A stretch of 64,000 bases of DNA from CAWJMN01 sp963844055 (GTDB taxonomy: Bacteria; Planctomycetota; Planctomycetia; Pirellulales; Pirellulaceae). The DNA lies in contig CAWJMN010000001.1 of NCBI GenBank assembly GCA_963844055.1, positions 1,922,001-1,986,000 of the forward strand, read 5' to 3'. The number at the start of each line of letters is the position of its first letter. Within the stretch, counting starts at the first letter, position 1. The notes beneath the pieces are model-generated. The model saw nothing but the letters and a program-made list of their open reading frames with translations, made no database searches and was not told the DNA's origin. Both the position numbers and the translations under genes were made by a program. Positions 47,907-57,621 of this stretch are shown piece after piece.

Positions 47907-49679
47907 TTGTACCCGAGGTGCAACTTGCTCGTCAAATCGTTTGAACTAGCTTCCCATCCTGCGACGAATCGGTCGTTGTTATTCTGCTGCGCACCTCGCG
48001 TTTGGCCTGGGTCGATCATTGCATCAGCCCGGTGGGGCGTTGCCCTCTCCCTTTGTCTCCTTCTTCAGGCGTCTGCCTGGGGGCAATTCAAGCTTCCCTG
48101 GCAACAGACGGCTGCGCCTAAGCCCCCCGCAAATGTTGCCAGCACAACGCCGCATCCCGCCGTTGCGCGGATCGTCGTCCCCGAACATGAAGAGCGTTCG
48201 GTAATAACTGGCTCCGAGCGTCAATCCGTTTCGTACGGGTCTGGCTCGCTGGTGGATGTTCGCGGTGACTTCGGCCTTGTCATTACAAACTGGCATGTGG
48301 TACGCGACGCGGTTGGCGAAGTAACAGTCCAATTTCCGGACGGATTTCGTTCGCCAGCCAATATCGTTAAGGTGGATAAAGATTGGGATCTTGCCGCTCT
48401 TAGCATTCGGCGGCCGGCCAATGTAGTCCCGATCTCGATTGCCACAAACACGGTGCAACCGGGGGAACCTTTGGCAATTGCCGGCTATGGTGCAGGTGAC
48501 TATCGCATGGCGGTTGGCAAGATGACCCAGTACCTCTCACCAGGCGAACGATTTCCTTTTGAGATGATTGAGCTGGATGTCGAAGCTCGCCATGGCGACT
48601 CCGGCGGCCCTATTCTCAATCAGCGAGGGGAAATCGCGGGAGTGCTGTTCGGAGCTGGACGTGGTTTCACGTCCGGAACCTACAGCGGCCGTGTTAGTGG
48701 CTTTTTAGTAGGGGTCATACCCGAGCAGCGCGACGCTGGAAATGGCGCTCTCGCTCAAGCTTCCAGCAATCCCGCCGCTGCCGCAACTGCTGCTGGCGGC
48801 TGGGCACCACGTTCTCCAAACTCAATTGCAAAAGCAGCAGTACCTGCTGTTCCTGCCGTCCCTTTTAATGATCCAGCCAAGGATCGTGTTGCGGCCGTCG
48901 GCCAAGCGGGCGCTGCAAGACCTTTGGCCGTGGAAACCTTGGCACTGCATCCCCAAGTCACTGGCCCTAAAAGTTCCCCCTATGACATTACAAAGCCTGC
49001 CGCGGGATCCAACTTAAGTCCGCTGGGTTCGATCAAAACGCCGTTGTCCGGTGCGAATTCCAGCGTTGGCGTTTCTGCGCCGGCGGATCTTGGTGACCAA
49101 ACGGCCGGAAAGGTTCAAACCGTCGTCGCAAAGCCCGTCGAAGCCGATGGTGCGCCAGCCAGCCAACTTGCGCCGATCAAGTCCGCTGCCGCAACCACGG
49201 GAAGTGACACCGCCTTGCTGTATCCTCTAGCAGAGAACGATGCGGCAAAGGCCAAAGGGCCCGATCTAGGAGGTGAGGCTTCGCAACCAGAGGTCGACCT
49301 TCCTGCTACCGGTGGCGTGCCGCCGATCGATGCAAAGCGAGCCTCGGCGCCCCGAGTAGCCGCTAACATTGGGCGGCCTAAATCGTTGGCCCCCACCATG
49401 GATCAAGTGGCGGAGGATGCCGCGAACACGAAAGAGGCTGCCGCAGAACCAGGATCCGCAACTTCACTGGCACCGCGCGGCGGAGTCGCACGTGAAAAGG
49501 TGCTGGTCAGTGCCAATCCCTCCACGGAAGAAGTGATGACGGCCGTCTGGCACAAAGTAGGTGGGACCACCACCTTCGATCAAGGCAAAACCATCCTGGC
49601 CATGGTTGGAATCCTGACGATCTTGGTCAAATGGTATCGCTGGAATTATGCCAGCGACCCGGCCGGCGAAGACGACTAA
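47907..49679 (+). CDS. Exported trypsin-like serine protease with C-terminal membrane helix; start uncertain
   Basis: A protein of up to 590 residues. After a hydrophobic export segment (WGVALSLCLLLQASAWGQ) comes an S1-type protease with triad His in VITNWHVV, Asp in DKDWDLAALSI and Ser in EARHGDSGGPI. Next is a ~270-residue Ala/Pro/Ser-rich, probably disordered stretch, and a single C-terminal hydrophobic helix (GILTILVKWYRW) followed by an acidic tail. No ATG exists in frame before the protease domain. TTG 47907, TTG 47976 or an ATT near the signal segment are the candidates. It is probably anchored in the membrane through its C-terminus. Confidence 0.85.
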   Translation: MYPRCNLLVKSFELASHPATNRSLLFCCAPRVWPGSIIASARWGVALSLCLLLQASAWGQFKLPWQQTAAPKPPANVASTTPHPAVARIVVPEHEERSVITGSERQSVSYGSGSLVDVRGDFGLVITNWHVVRDAVGEVTVQFPDGFRSPANIVKVDKDWDLAALSIRRPANVVPISIATNTVQPGEPLAIAGYGAGDYRMAVGKMTQYLSPGERFPFEMIELDVEARHGDSGGPILNQRGEIAGVLFGAGRGFTSGTYSGRVSGFLVGVIPEQRDAGNGALAQASSNPAAAATAAGGWAPRSPNSIAKAAVPAVPAVPFNDPAKDRVAAVGQAGAARPLAVETLALHPQVTGPKSSPYDITKPAAGSNLSPLGSIKTPLSGANSSVGVSAPADLGDQTAGKVQTVVAKPVEADGAPASQLAPIKSAAATTGSDTALLYPLAENDAAKAKGPDLGGEASQPEVDLPATGGVPPIDAKRASAPRVAANIGRPKSLAPTMDQVAEDAANTKEAAAEPGSATSLAPRGGVAREKVLVSANPSTEEVMTAVWHKVGGTTTFDQGKTILAMVGILTILVKWYRWNYASDPAGEDD

Positions 49680-49889
49680 TTCATCTCCCACTTCGCTCCG
49701 CCGCTAATCTTTTTCGGGACCGCGCTTCTAGTCTTGCTGGTGCTAGGCGCTTGCGTACTTGGAAAAAAGCCAAACGGCGCCTACCTTAGTGATCACCCAT
49801 CGAACGTTCCGCCTCATCAGCGCCGTGGCGGACTGAGTGATTTCCTGCTTCTTTAAAAACGGTTCCTTTGCCCCATCGGGTTGCCTGCC
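49680..49889 (+). other. Intergenic stretch with an open hydrophobic frame behind the protease stop
   Basis: The frame of the protease stays open for 58 codons after its TAA (to TAA 49854-49856) and encodes LIFFGTALLVLLVLGACVLG followed by a hydrophilic tail. There is no ATG. It could be a small membrane protein with a GTG/TTG start, or chance. Otherwise this short region only precedes deoC. Confidence 0.2.
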
Positions 49890-50615
49890 ATGATCGAGTC
49901 GTATACACAAATTGCCAAGATGATTGATCATGCGCTGCTCAGCCCGACGCTTACCACGTCAGACCTTGAGTCTGGCTGTCGCTTGGCGCTCGCTTATGAT
50001 GTGGCCAGCGTTTGCATCATGCCGTACTACCTACGCCGCTGCGCCGACATTTTGCGAGGCAGCACTGTGCGTCCCAGCACCACCATTGGCTTTCCTCATG
50101 GTGGGCAGACAACATCTACCAAGGTGGCCGAAGCACGGCAGGCCCTCGCAGATGGTGGTGCGGAACTGGATGTGGTAGTCAACATCAGCCAAGTTTTGTC
50201 GAGCAACTGGAACTACGTCCAAGACGAGATTGCGGAAGTAGCAACCGTCATCCACGATGCGGGCCAAAAGCTAAAAGTCATTTTTGAAAATGCCTACCTC
50301 AACGAGCAGCAGAAGATTCGCCTGTGTGAGATTTGTGGTGAGCTGAATGTAGACTGGGTAAAGACCTCCACGGGCTATGCCCCCACAGGTGCCACGCTGG
50401 ATGACCTCGTACTGATGCGTAAACACTCCCCGGCCCATGTCCAAGTCAAAGCGGCAGGGGGCATTCGAGATCTTGATACCGTCCTGAAGATGCGGGAACT
50501 TGGCGTCACTCGCTGCGGTGCCAGTCGGACAGCCGAAATCCTGGGTGAATACCGAGCGCGACTCGGCCTACCCCCGATTGAAGCGATCGGCAAGCCATCG
50601 CTGGGCGGATACTAA
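49890..50615 (+). CDS. deoC: Deoxyribose-phosphate aldolase
   Basis: A 241-residue class I aldolase converting 2-deoxyribose 5-phosphate to acetaldehyde and glyceraldehyde 3-phosphate. Family motifs: IAKMIDHALLSPTLT at the N-terminus, VASVCIMPYYL, TTIGFPHGGQTT, GAELDVVVNIS, LKVIFENAYL, the Schiff-base Lys in VDWVKTSTGYAPTGAT (~157), the second Lys in VQVKAAGGIRD (~185), and TRCGASRT. ATG 49890 fits the family start; TTG 49881 is three codons earlier. It catabolises deoxynucleosides, and so complements the nucleoside/ribose operon elsewhere in the window. Confidence 0.95.
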   Translation: MIESYTQIAKMIDHALLSPTLTTSDLESGCRLALAYDVASVCIMPYYLRRCADILRGSTVRPSTTIGFPHGGQTTSTKVAEARQALADGGAELDVVVNISQVLSSNWNYVQDEIAEVATVIHDAGQKLKVIFENAYLNEQQKIRLCEICGELNVDWVKTSTGYAPTGATLDDLVLMRKHSPAHVQVKAAGGIRDLDTVLKMRELGVTRCGASRTAEILGEYRARLGLPPIEAIGKPSLGGY

Positions 50616-50628
50616 TTGCCCATCGATG

Positions 50629-51924
50629 CTACCGTGCTACGCCAGCCAAAATCGATTCCAAAAACTCGCTGGCCTTGGTAACGCCATCCTCGGCCGCAAC
50701 GATTTTGCCGATCACCTTGGCCCGCTCGGCATAGCTGGGATTACCCAAAAGGATCGCAAGTTCCTTCGTCGCTTTGGCGGCGGTGTACTTTCTTCTGGCA
50801 ATCGTGCGAGAGACCCCAAGTCGCTGGGCGCGAAAGGCGTTGTCGGGTTGATCGTGGGCAAACGGCATGATGATTGTTGGCACGCCCGCTGCTAATCCTT
50901 GGCCTGTCGTTCCCACTCCTCCTTGGTGAACCACGGCGGCTGCACGTGGAAAAAGTTCACTATACGGGGCATACTCTGCGGCCAACATGTCACTGGTAAG
51001 TGGCGACTTGAGCACATTGCGCTGGTCACGTCCAATGAGAAAGATCGCTCGACGCTTTAATGTCTTCGCAGCATGATAGCTCTCTTCAAAAAATGTTCTG
51101 GCATCCATCACCGCCGAAGAGCCTAACGTAAACACGATCGGCGGTGATCCACCGGCTAAAAACTGTTCAATTTCCGGTGCTAGACCTGCATGGTGATCTA
51201 GCCGATCATAAAACGGAAAGCCTGTTTGGGAGGTATTCACGGGCCAGTCACGCTGAGGTCCACCAAGCACCGGCGAAAACATCGCCAGGGTCCCAAACGG
51301 CGAATACTGTCCTTCGATAAGCGGGCATTTGTCCGAGGGGGGAAGTCCTAGTTTCTTGCGCAAGTCGCGGACGGGCTGCATCCATGAGTTGACTTTGCGG
51401 CGAGCCCCTTTCATCATCAATCGGAAGAACCAACTTCCCATCCAACGAAAATAGGCCAGCGCCGGCATCTGCGGATAGATCGGTGGATCATAGACGGAAA
51501 ACAAACTCAACGGCGCAAGCACGCTAGAGACCCAGGGGATCCCCGTCTTTTCTCCATAAAGTGGTGCTGCAAGCGTTAGCGGGTGTGATACTAGCAAGTC
51601 AGCGTTTCTACACGCGACAGAAAGGTGCTCGTAGCCAGATTCAGTATAAGGCATGATCAGGTCCCGAACGACGAATTCACTTCCCGTCGCCTGATCGGTA
51701 ATCTTGCGAGTCAGTTCGATCTCGTCACCAAGATCGGGTAGGTCAGGCGGAATCGGAGCAAATTCCAGCCCTGCGGACTCAACCTTGGGGCGATAGAACT
51801 CCGACGAAGCGACAACCACATCGTGGCCGCGTGCTTTGAGCCCCATTCCCAAAGCAATGTAAGGATGCAGATCGCCAAAGGAGCCCAATGTTGCCAGCAC
51901 AATCCGTTTGCTGCGCGTAGTCAT
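50629..51924 (-). CDS. UGT/MGT-type glycosyltransferase (GT1-like)
   Basis: A 431-residue protein. The N-terminal GSFGDLHPYIALGMGLKARGHDV and the C-terminal donor-binding block VVHQGGVGTTGQGLAAGVPTI followed by FAHDQPDNAFRAQRLGV are diagnostic of the GT1 / macrolide- and sterol-glucosyltransferase group. IVFTLGSSAVMDA is the middle-strand motif. ATG 51924 gives the family N-terminus; the frame upstream to 52014 overlaps the DUF1501 gene and is not coding. The acceptor is unknown; lipids and small hydrophobic molecules are usual. It is 58 bases downstream of the DUF1501 gene on the same strand. Confidence 0.9.
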   Translation of the reverse strand: MTTRSKRIVLATLGSFGDLHPYIALGMGLKARGHDVVVASSEFYRPKVESAGLEFAPIPPDLPDLGDEIELTRKITDQATGSEFVVRDLIMPYTESGYEHLSVACRNADLLVSHPLTLAAPLYGEKTGIPWVSSVLAPLSLFSVYDPPIYPQMPALAYFRWMGSWFFRLMMKGARRKVNSWMQPVRDLRKKLGLPPSDKCPLIEGQYSPFGTLAMFSPVLGGPQRDWPVNTSQTGFPFYDRLDHHAGLAPEIEQFLAGGSPPIVFTLGSSAVMDARTFFEESYHAAKTLKRRAIFLIGRDQRNVLKSPLTSDMLAAEYAPYSELFPRAAAVVHQGGVGTTGQGLAAGVPTIIMPFAHDQPDNAFRAQRLGVSRTIARRKYTAAKATKELAILLGNPSYAERAKVIGKIVAAEDGVTKASEFLESILAGVAR

Positions 51925-51982
51925 GAAGAGAGGTTTCTTGTTCGATTTTGGTACTAGGCTCGTCCGGCTGACGCATCCGTTG

Positions 51983-53431
51983 CTACGCCAGCAGTTTTTG
52001 CACGACAGTTCCATGAACGTCGGTAAGGCGATAGTCTCGCCCCTGAAAGCGATAGGTCAGTTTGGTGTGGTCAAAACCAAGCAGGTGCATGATCGTCGCG
52101 TGCAAGTCATGCACATGGACCTTGTCCGTTGTGGCATTAAAGCCAAAGTCGTCCGATTCTCCCAGCGTAATGCCAGGCTTTACACCACCACCAGCCATCC
52201 ACATCGAGAAGCAGTTGGGATGGTGGTCGCGGCCATCGTTTCCACCTTGGACCATCGGCGTACGACCGAATTCACCACCCCAAACAACCAACGTATCCTC
52301 CAGCAGTCCGCGCTGCTTCAAATCTTTAAGGAGGGCAACGCTCGGCTTGTCGGTATTGCCGCAATTCTTTTTAAGATCCGCCGTTAGGTTGCCGTGCTGA
52401 TCCCAAGCTTCGTGGAAGAGCTGTACAAAGCGGACTCCCTTTTCGACAAGTCGGCGAGCATAAAGACAGTTGTTGGCAAAGGAGGCTTTACCCGGTTCCG
52501 CCCCGTACATCTCCAGCGTCTCTTTCGACTCGGTGGTAAGGTCCATCAGTTCCGGCGCGCTGGTTTGCATCCGGTAAGCCATTTCAAACGAGTTAATACG
52601 AGCGGCAATTTCAGGATCGCCGACAGCCCCCAGACGCTTCTCATTCAGTCGCTTCAGGCTATCCAGAGAATCCCGTTGCAGCTTGGCATCCATTCCATCG
52701 GGATTGGATAGAAACAGCACCGGATCGCCGCCACTCCGAAATAGGACACCACTATGGGCGGTCGGCAAAAATCCGCTCCCCCAGTTCGATGAACCACCAC
52801 TTGGTCCCTTGCTTCCGGAGCTAAATACAACAAAGCCCGGCAGATCTTGCGATTCACTGCCAAGTCCATACGTTGTCCAGGCTCCCATGCTGGGGCGACC
52901 AAATTGTTGGGAACCGGTATTCATGAAGATCTGGGCCGGCGCATGATTGAATGCATCCGTGACCATCGACTTCACAATGGCAATGTCATCCACGACGGTC
53001 GCTAGATGCGGAAGCAATTCCGAAAGCTCTGCGCCACTTTTGCCATGCTTGGCAAAGTTAAACTTCGGACCCAGTAAGGTGGAATTCGGATTAATGAAGG
53101 CGGCACGATAGCCCTTCAAAAGTTCCGGCGGCGGCAAAGTGCCATTGAACTTTGCCAGTTGTGGCTTGTTGTCGAAAAGCTCCAAGTGGCTTGGTGCACC
53201 TGCCATGAACAAAAAGATGACACGCTTGGCCTTGGGCGCAAAATGGGGCGCCTTAGGTGCTAGAGGATTCACAAGCGATGGGGCCGCCTGAACGGATTGA
53301 GTCTCTCCCAGGAGCGATTGCAGGGCGATCGCACCGAGTCCAACCCCACACTCCTTCAAAAACCAGCGCCGGGCGGTGGCCTGCGCTGTTTCCTGTCGGC
53401 AAATCATGTGGTCATGGGGGCTAGTTGTCAT
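51983..53431 (-). CDS. DUF1501 protein, Tat-type leader
   Basis: A protein of about 482 residues. The leader TARRWFLKECGVGLGAIAL has the twin-arginine pattern. This is the longer DUF1501 subtype: VIFLFMAGAPSHLELFDNKP, FNFAKHGKSGAELSELLPHL, NHAPAQIFMNTGSQQFGRPS, FANNCLYARRLVEKGVRFV, EAWDQHGNLTADLK, VVWGGEFGRTPMVQ, GGNDGRDHHPNCFSMWMAGG and DLHATIMHLLGFDHTKLTYR. ATG 53431 is chosen over GTG 53437 because AAGGA lies 8 bases upstream. It is preceded by the PSD1-type gene, with which it forms the second planctomycete-type pair in the window. Confidence 0.94.
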   Translation of the reverse strand: MTTSPHDHMICRQETAQATARRWFLKECGVGLGAIALQSLLGETQSVQAAPSLVNPLAPKAPHFAPKAKRVIFLFMAGAPSHLELFDNKPQLAKFNGTLPPPELLKGYRAAFINPNSTLLGPKFNFAKHGKSGAELSELLPHLATVVDDIAIVKSMVTDAFNHAPAQIFMNTGSQQFGRPSMGAWTTYGLGSESQDLPGFVVFSSGSKGPSGGSSNWGSGFLPTAHSGVLFRSGGDPVLFLSNPDGMDAKLQRDSLDSLKRLNEKRLGAVGDPEIAARINSFEMAYRMQTSAPELMDLTTESKETLEMYGAEPGKASFANNCLYARRLVEKGVRFVQLFHEAWDQHGNLTADLKKNCGNTDKPSVALLKDLKQRGLLEDTLVVWGGEFGRTPMVQGGNDGRDHHPNCFSMWMAGGGVKPGITLGESDDFGFNATTDKVHVHDLHATIMHLLGFDHTKLTYRFQGRDYRLTDVHGTVVQKLLA

Positions 53432-53490
53432 ATTCACGGTCCTTACTCGATCACATTCACGTTAAAACCACCGGCAAAATCGCATGGCGA

Positions 53491-56400
53491 TTATTCGCGT
53501 GTGATCGTCTCATCTAAATTCAGTACTACCCGTGCCAGCACGGTATAAACGGCCGCTTGCTGTGCCGTCGATCCTTCTGGCAAAGATAGCTGACCATCCT
53601 TTTTGCCCGTTGCGACCATCAATGCATCCAGCTCACCCGACTGCAATCGTTCCTGCTGCCGGTTTTGAAGTTGCATTAGCTCCGCCAGTTCGTCCGCCGA
53701 CGGTTTGCGAGCAACAGCAAGCAAAAATAGTCGCTCTAGTCGCTGTTCATCCGTAGTACCCCCTTCACGAAGCACACGCAACGCAAGGGCTCGTGCACAT
53801 TCAACGAAGATCGTTTCATTGAGTGTGGTTAACGCTTGCAATGGCGTGTTCGACCTTGCCCGACGTACGCAAGATGCGTCACCGTTGGGTGCATCAAAGT
53901 TTTGAAGCATCGGATAAGGGGTGGAGCGACGGCGGAAGGTGTAAACCGCGCGTCGATAACGCTGTTTGTCTGTCGCATCGATCCACGTAAAGGGACCGTA
54001 ACTGGCCGGGGGCAAAAACAGGAATGCGGGTGCAGGTGCAAAAATGCTCTCCCCACCCACCGTGGAATCCAGTAGTCCACTCGCCTGAAGTGCGATATCG
54101 CGGACAACTTCTGCCTCAACACGCAGTCGCGGTGCACGTGCCAACCAACGATTGAGCGGGTCTTTCTCCCACAATTCCTCCGTGACAACTGATGACTGCT
54201 GATAGACCGCCGAATTGGCAATCAACTCGTGCAAGTGCTTGAGGCTCCAGCCATGTTCCATCAGATCAACGGCCAAATAGTCAAGCAGCTCCGGATGAGA
54301 AGGATTCTGGCTTTGAACTCCTAAATCCTCGGGTGTGCTGACTAGGCCCGTCCCAAAATAGGCTTGCCAAACTCGATTAACGATCACGCGAGCAGTCGTC
54401 GGCGAGCGATCATCCACCAGCCACTTCGCAAATGTCAGACGATTGCGTGGAGCATTAGGATCGGCCAGGGGATGCAAAGATGCCGGCACATTAGCTTCGA
54501 CCTTGCGAGTCGGTTTAAGCCAGTCTCCGCGAGAAAGAATTGCTGTGTCGCGCATTTCATCGCGAGGCGCCAATGTGAGGGTCGTACTTCCCGCAGGCCA
54601 TTGTTTCCAAAGCTGCTCGATTGCGTCATTCAGCTCTTTCCAATCGGCACGCGTGGTACGGAAATAGTCAAAGACTTGCGCGGCTTGTTGCGGGCTGCGC
54701 TGATTGGGGTCGATCGCCAGCAAGGTTCGAACGGCAGGGGGGACCGGATCGGCGATGGCCTTACCATCGGCAATCGCAGAAATGCGAAACCGCCCTAAGT
54801 TGTTGTTCATGTTGTCGTCGCTGTTCCATCCCCCATGGCGCTGGACCAAACGGAAGGTGATCAGGGTTCCACCGTCAAACGCCAGATTCTCTTCCGTTGC
54901 AAACACTGCTTGTCTTGGCACATTGCGACGGCCAGGACCAGCATCCATTCCCCAAGCGGTCTCATCCTTGCCATCAATCGCATAAGCGACCGTCCCGGTA
55001 ATCCGATTGCGCTTGGATTTGTCGTCGAAGTTAGGCTCAAGCGGCCGATCTTCGTTTGAATAATCCGCCGTCGCAGACGTGAACTTGGCCGTCTTCTTTT
55101 GAGTTGTGTCCCAGATGCTTTGCGTTTCCACAATGAACTCGGTTAACGCGGCAGTTCCCTTGAAGGATCGACCAGGCCCGCCGGCTGGTAAATTCGGATC
55201 ATTCAAGAGCTCTAAGCGAAAGGAGCGAATCTCTGCGAGGTCGGAGAAGACCGAAAACCGCCCTTCAAACAAGGTCGGGGCATAGCCTTCTGCCCGGAGT
55301 GAGCCATCGGCAAAAGGTGCGTAACGTTGTGAGTTGTCGCCAGCGTTGGCGATCTTGAGCACCGTCCAAGGCAACTCCTTGCCGCGTGTCTCTTGTTCCC
55401 AGGCCAACTGCAATGCGGCCCAGTCAGGGTACGTCTCTTTCAGTTTCGCTTCGAGCGCAGCCATCTGTTGACGTATTTCGGAAATACGCATCTGCTCCTG
55501 GGGTGCGTAAGCAACGCGGCTGCTCTCATGCGCATTATTGAGGAACGCAAACAGCTGGTAGTACTCTTCTTGCGTAATCGGATCAAACTTGTGATTGTGG
55601 CATTGGCAGCAGGCAATCGTGAGCCCCAATACGCTCTTGCCAACGGCATCCATCCGATCAAACATGGCATCCATCCGGAACTGTTCCGGATCAACGCCCC
55701 CTTCTTCATTGAGCATCGAGTTCCGCAGGAATCCCGTCGCCACCAATTGGTCCTGCGTCGCGCCAGGTAACATATCCCCGGCAATTTGTTCGATCACAAA
55801 TTGGTTGTAGGGTAGGTCGCGATTGAAGGCATTAATGACCCAGTCACGATATTGCCAAATGGAACGAAGCTTGTCTTTTTCGTACCCGTCGGAATCCGCA
55901 TACCGAGCCGCATCTAGCCAGTGCCGTCCCCACCGTTCGCCGTAATGAGGCGAAGCGAGCAGTCGTCGAACTTGCTTTTGATAGGCGTCCGGCGAAGCAT
56001 CGTCCAAAAACGCTGCGAGTTCTTCCGGTGTTGGTGGCAGGCCAATCAGATCCAGGCTGAGCCGTCGAAGCAGGGTTCCCTTGTCGGCCATCGCCGAAGG
56101 TTTCAGCCCTTCCTTCACCTGTGCGGCCAAGATGAAGTGGTCTAGCGGTGTTTTCGCCCACGACGAATTTTCAACGGTAGGAACGGCCGGCTTGACCGGA
56201 CGCTTGAATGCCCAGTGATCCCGCTTTTTGTCTTGCAGAGTCACCGAATGGGCATCAGGCCAATTAGCACCTTGATCGATCCAGGCTCGAAGCGTCGCGA
56301 TCTCCTCCGAAGAAAGTCGCTCTCCTTCGGGCGGCATTTTGTGATCAGCGTCTAGTCCTGCAACAAAACGAATGAGCGGGCTTTCAGCGCTTTTGCCCGG

Positions 56401-56748
56401 AAGGATCGCAACTCCCATTTCGCCGCCGCGCAGGGCCGAGGGCTTGTGATCGAGCCGAAAGTTAGACTCCTGCTTTTTGTCGCCGTGACACTCAGAGCAG
56501 TGTTTGGCAAAGATCGGTTTGATATCCGCCCCAAACTCCACCGTTCCAGCACGTGGAGCAGGCAAGCCATCTTCCGCCCAAGCGTCGGAAGTAAAAAAGA
56601 GTGCGGCCACAGCGATTGCCGCCACAAAAATAGTGTGGCAGCAAGAACTAAATTCCCAAACGCTTGGGGACCTGCCTTTAGGGCAGGTTGGATACTCAGG
56701 AGAAAAGCCAGTCAACTTGTTACGAGAGAGGAAGGTGAATGGCTTCAT
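53491..56748 (-). CDS. PSCyt1-DUF1549-DUF1553 protein (planctomycete cytochrome/PSD1 type)
   Basis: A 1085-residue exported protein. After a signal segment (VAAIAVAALFFTSDAWA) comes the planctomycete cytochrome-like domain (FAKHCSECHGDKKQESNFRL, with a CxxCH haem site; MPPEGERLSSEEIATLRAWI). DUF1549 follows (GTLLRRLSLDLIGLPPTPEE; YGERWGRHWLDAARYADSDG; IACCQCHNHKFD, a second CxxCH). The C-terminal third is DUF1553 (TARVIVNRVWQAYFGTGLVS; HPELLDYLAVDLMEHGW; NTPLQALTTLNE). It begins 6 bases after the FHA gene stop and is followed by DUF1501. The family probably acts on polymers outside the cytoplasmic membrane, but no activity is established. Confidence 0.94.
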   Translation of the reverse strand: MKPFTFLSRNKLTGFSPEYPTCPKGRSPSVWEFSSCCHTIFVAAIAVAALFFTSDAWAEDGLPAPRAGTVEFGADIKPIFAKHCSECHGDKKQESNFRLDHKPSALRGGEMGVAILPGKSAESPLIRFVAGLDADHKMPPEGERLSSEEIATLRAWIDQGANWPDAHSVTLQDKKRDHWAFKRPVKPAVPTVENSSWAKTPLDHFILAAQVKEGLKPSAMADKGTLLRRLSLDLIGLPPTPEELAAFLDDASPDAYQKQVRRLLASPHYGERWGRHWLDAARYADSDGYEKDKLRSIWQYRDWVINAFNRDLPYNQFVIEQIAGDMLPGATQDQLVATGFLRNSMLNEEGGVDPEQFRMDAMFDRMDAVGKSVLGLTIACCQCHNHKFDPITQEEYYQLFAFLNNAHESSRVAYAPQEQMRISEIRQQMAALEAKLKETYPDWAALQLAWEQETRGKELPWTVLKIANAGDNSQRYAPFADGSLRAEGYAPTLFEGRFSVFSDLAEIRSFRLELLNDPNLPAGGPGRSFKGTAALTEFIVETQSIWDTTQKKTAKFTSATADYSNEDRPLEPNFDDKSKRNRITGTVAYAIDGKDETAWGMDAGPGRRNVPRQAVFATEENLAFDGGTLITFRLVQRHGGWNSDDNMNNNLGRFRISAIADGKAIADPVPPAVRTLLAIDPNQRSPQQAAQVFDYFRTTRADWKELNDAIEQLWKQWPAGSTTLTLAPRDEMRDTAILSRGDWLKPTRKVEANVPASLHPLADPNAPRNRLTFAKWLVDDRSPTTARVIVNRVWQAYFGTGLVSTPEDLGVQSQNPSHPELLDYLAVDLMEHGWSLKHLHELIANSAVYQQSSVVTEELWEKDPLNRWLARAPRLRVEAEVVRDIALQASGLLDSTVGGESIFAPAPAFLFLPPASYGPFTWIDATDKQRYRRAVYTFRRRSTPYPMLQNFDAPNGDASCVRRARSNTPLQALTTLNETIFVECARALALRVLREGGTTDEQRLERLFLLAVARKPSADELAELMQLQNRQQERLQSGELDALMVATGKKDGQLSLPEGSTAQQAAVYTVLARVVLNLDETITRE

Positions 56749-56754
56749 CTAGGA

Positions 56755-57222
56755 TCAGTCGTCGTTGGGATTCTTTTTTCGAATCTGGTTAGGCAGGTCT
56801 TGCGTCGGATCATAGGCCCGGCGCGTAGGCTCTGGAAGAGCACGGCGCGAAAGCCCGGCACTCTCCATCAGCGATCGTCCCATGATGTTGACCATGGCTT
56901 CGTCGTCGGATGGCGGAGGGCCATTTGCGCCCAGTTCCATTGGCGAATAATCGACCACGTACTTTTGCTTGGCAATGACGAGTTCACACCCGGGATCAAG
57001 CCGCTTTCGCAAAACACGCGAGCCATTCACCTTTATACCATTTTGGCTATTCATATCCTGGACAAACCAGTACCCCTGGTCCAAGCTCAACCGGCAATGG
57101 GTGCCCGAGACATTGCCAAAGCGCAGGACGATATCGTTGTTCTCCCGCCGACCGACCGTTAAGGAAGGTTTGAGAAGGGGAATTGGATCGCCACCACCAA
57201 TAGGTACTAAAGAGCCAAGCAT
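56755..57222 (-). CDS. FHA-domain protein
   Basis: A 155-residue cytosolic protein. The FHA domain (~20-90) shows all key positions: VGRRENNDIVL (GR), VSGTHCRLSL (SxxH), QDMNSQNGIKVNGSRV (NG). It should bind phosphothreonine peptides. The C-terminal ~60 residues are hydrophilic, without a recognised domain. It is first in the operon before the PSD1-type and DUF1501 genes, unusual company for a phosphopeptide-binding protein, and may be a carry-over of a separate regulatory gene. Confidence 0.9.
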   Translation of the reverse strand: MLGSLVPIGGGDPIPLLKPSLTVGRRENNDIVLRFGNVSGTHCRLSLDQGYWFVQDMNSQNGIKVNGSRVLRKRLDPGCELVIAKQKYVVDYSPMELGANGPPPSDDEAMVNIMGRSLMESAGLSRRALPEPTRRAYDPTQDLPNQIRKKNPNDD

Positions 57223-57621
57223 TGGGGAATTACCTTTTCTGTTCAGGATCAGGATTTCAACGGCAGCCCGCCCAACAAACTGCCAATTTCCAAAAGCCGT
57301 AAGGCCCTCGCAATGTACTCAAAAACCACCAGAAATCGTCGACTTTCTTGGCAAAATGCGACGGAAAGCCACTTGTGTCGCTCCAAACCCAAGGCATACG
57401 ATGCTAGGAGTGGAAGCAACTAGCTTAGCCCAATACCAAGTCGGTTCGCAACCGTTATCTCCCCTGTAAATCTAGGGTAGGTTTCGCCCAGCCGTACTTC
57501 CATCCCATCCGACCGGGACAGAAAATCGAAATTCCACGGCTTTCCATGGCCTGTGTGAGGAAAACACTGCAATCGGTCCGCTGTAGCCTGCTTGTCTTTC
57601 TTAGTCTATCTGGGGGTTAAA
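57223..57621. other. Intergenic region between divergent genes
   Basis: About 400 bases with no supported gene. It holds the promoters of the FHA operon and the radical SAM gene. GGGGG just before TTG 57622 is the best ribosome-binding site for the latter. Confidence 0.4.

Noticed and set aside
47654..48019. 121-codon minus-strand frame
   Set aside because: It overlaps the protease N-terminus; no family is recognised.
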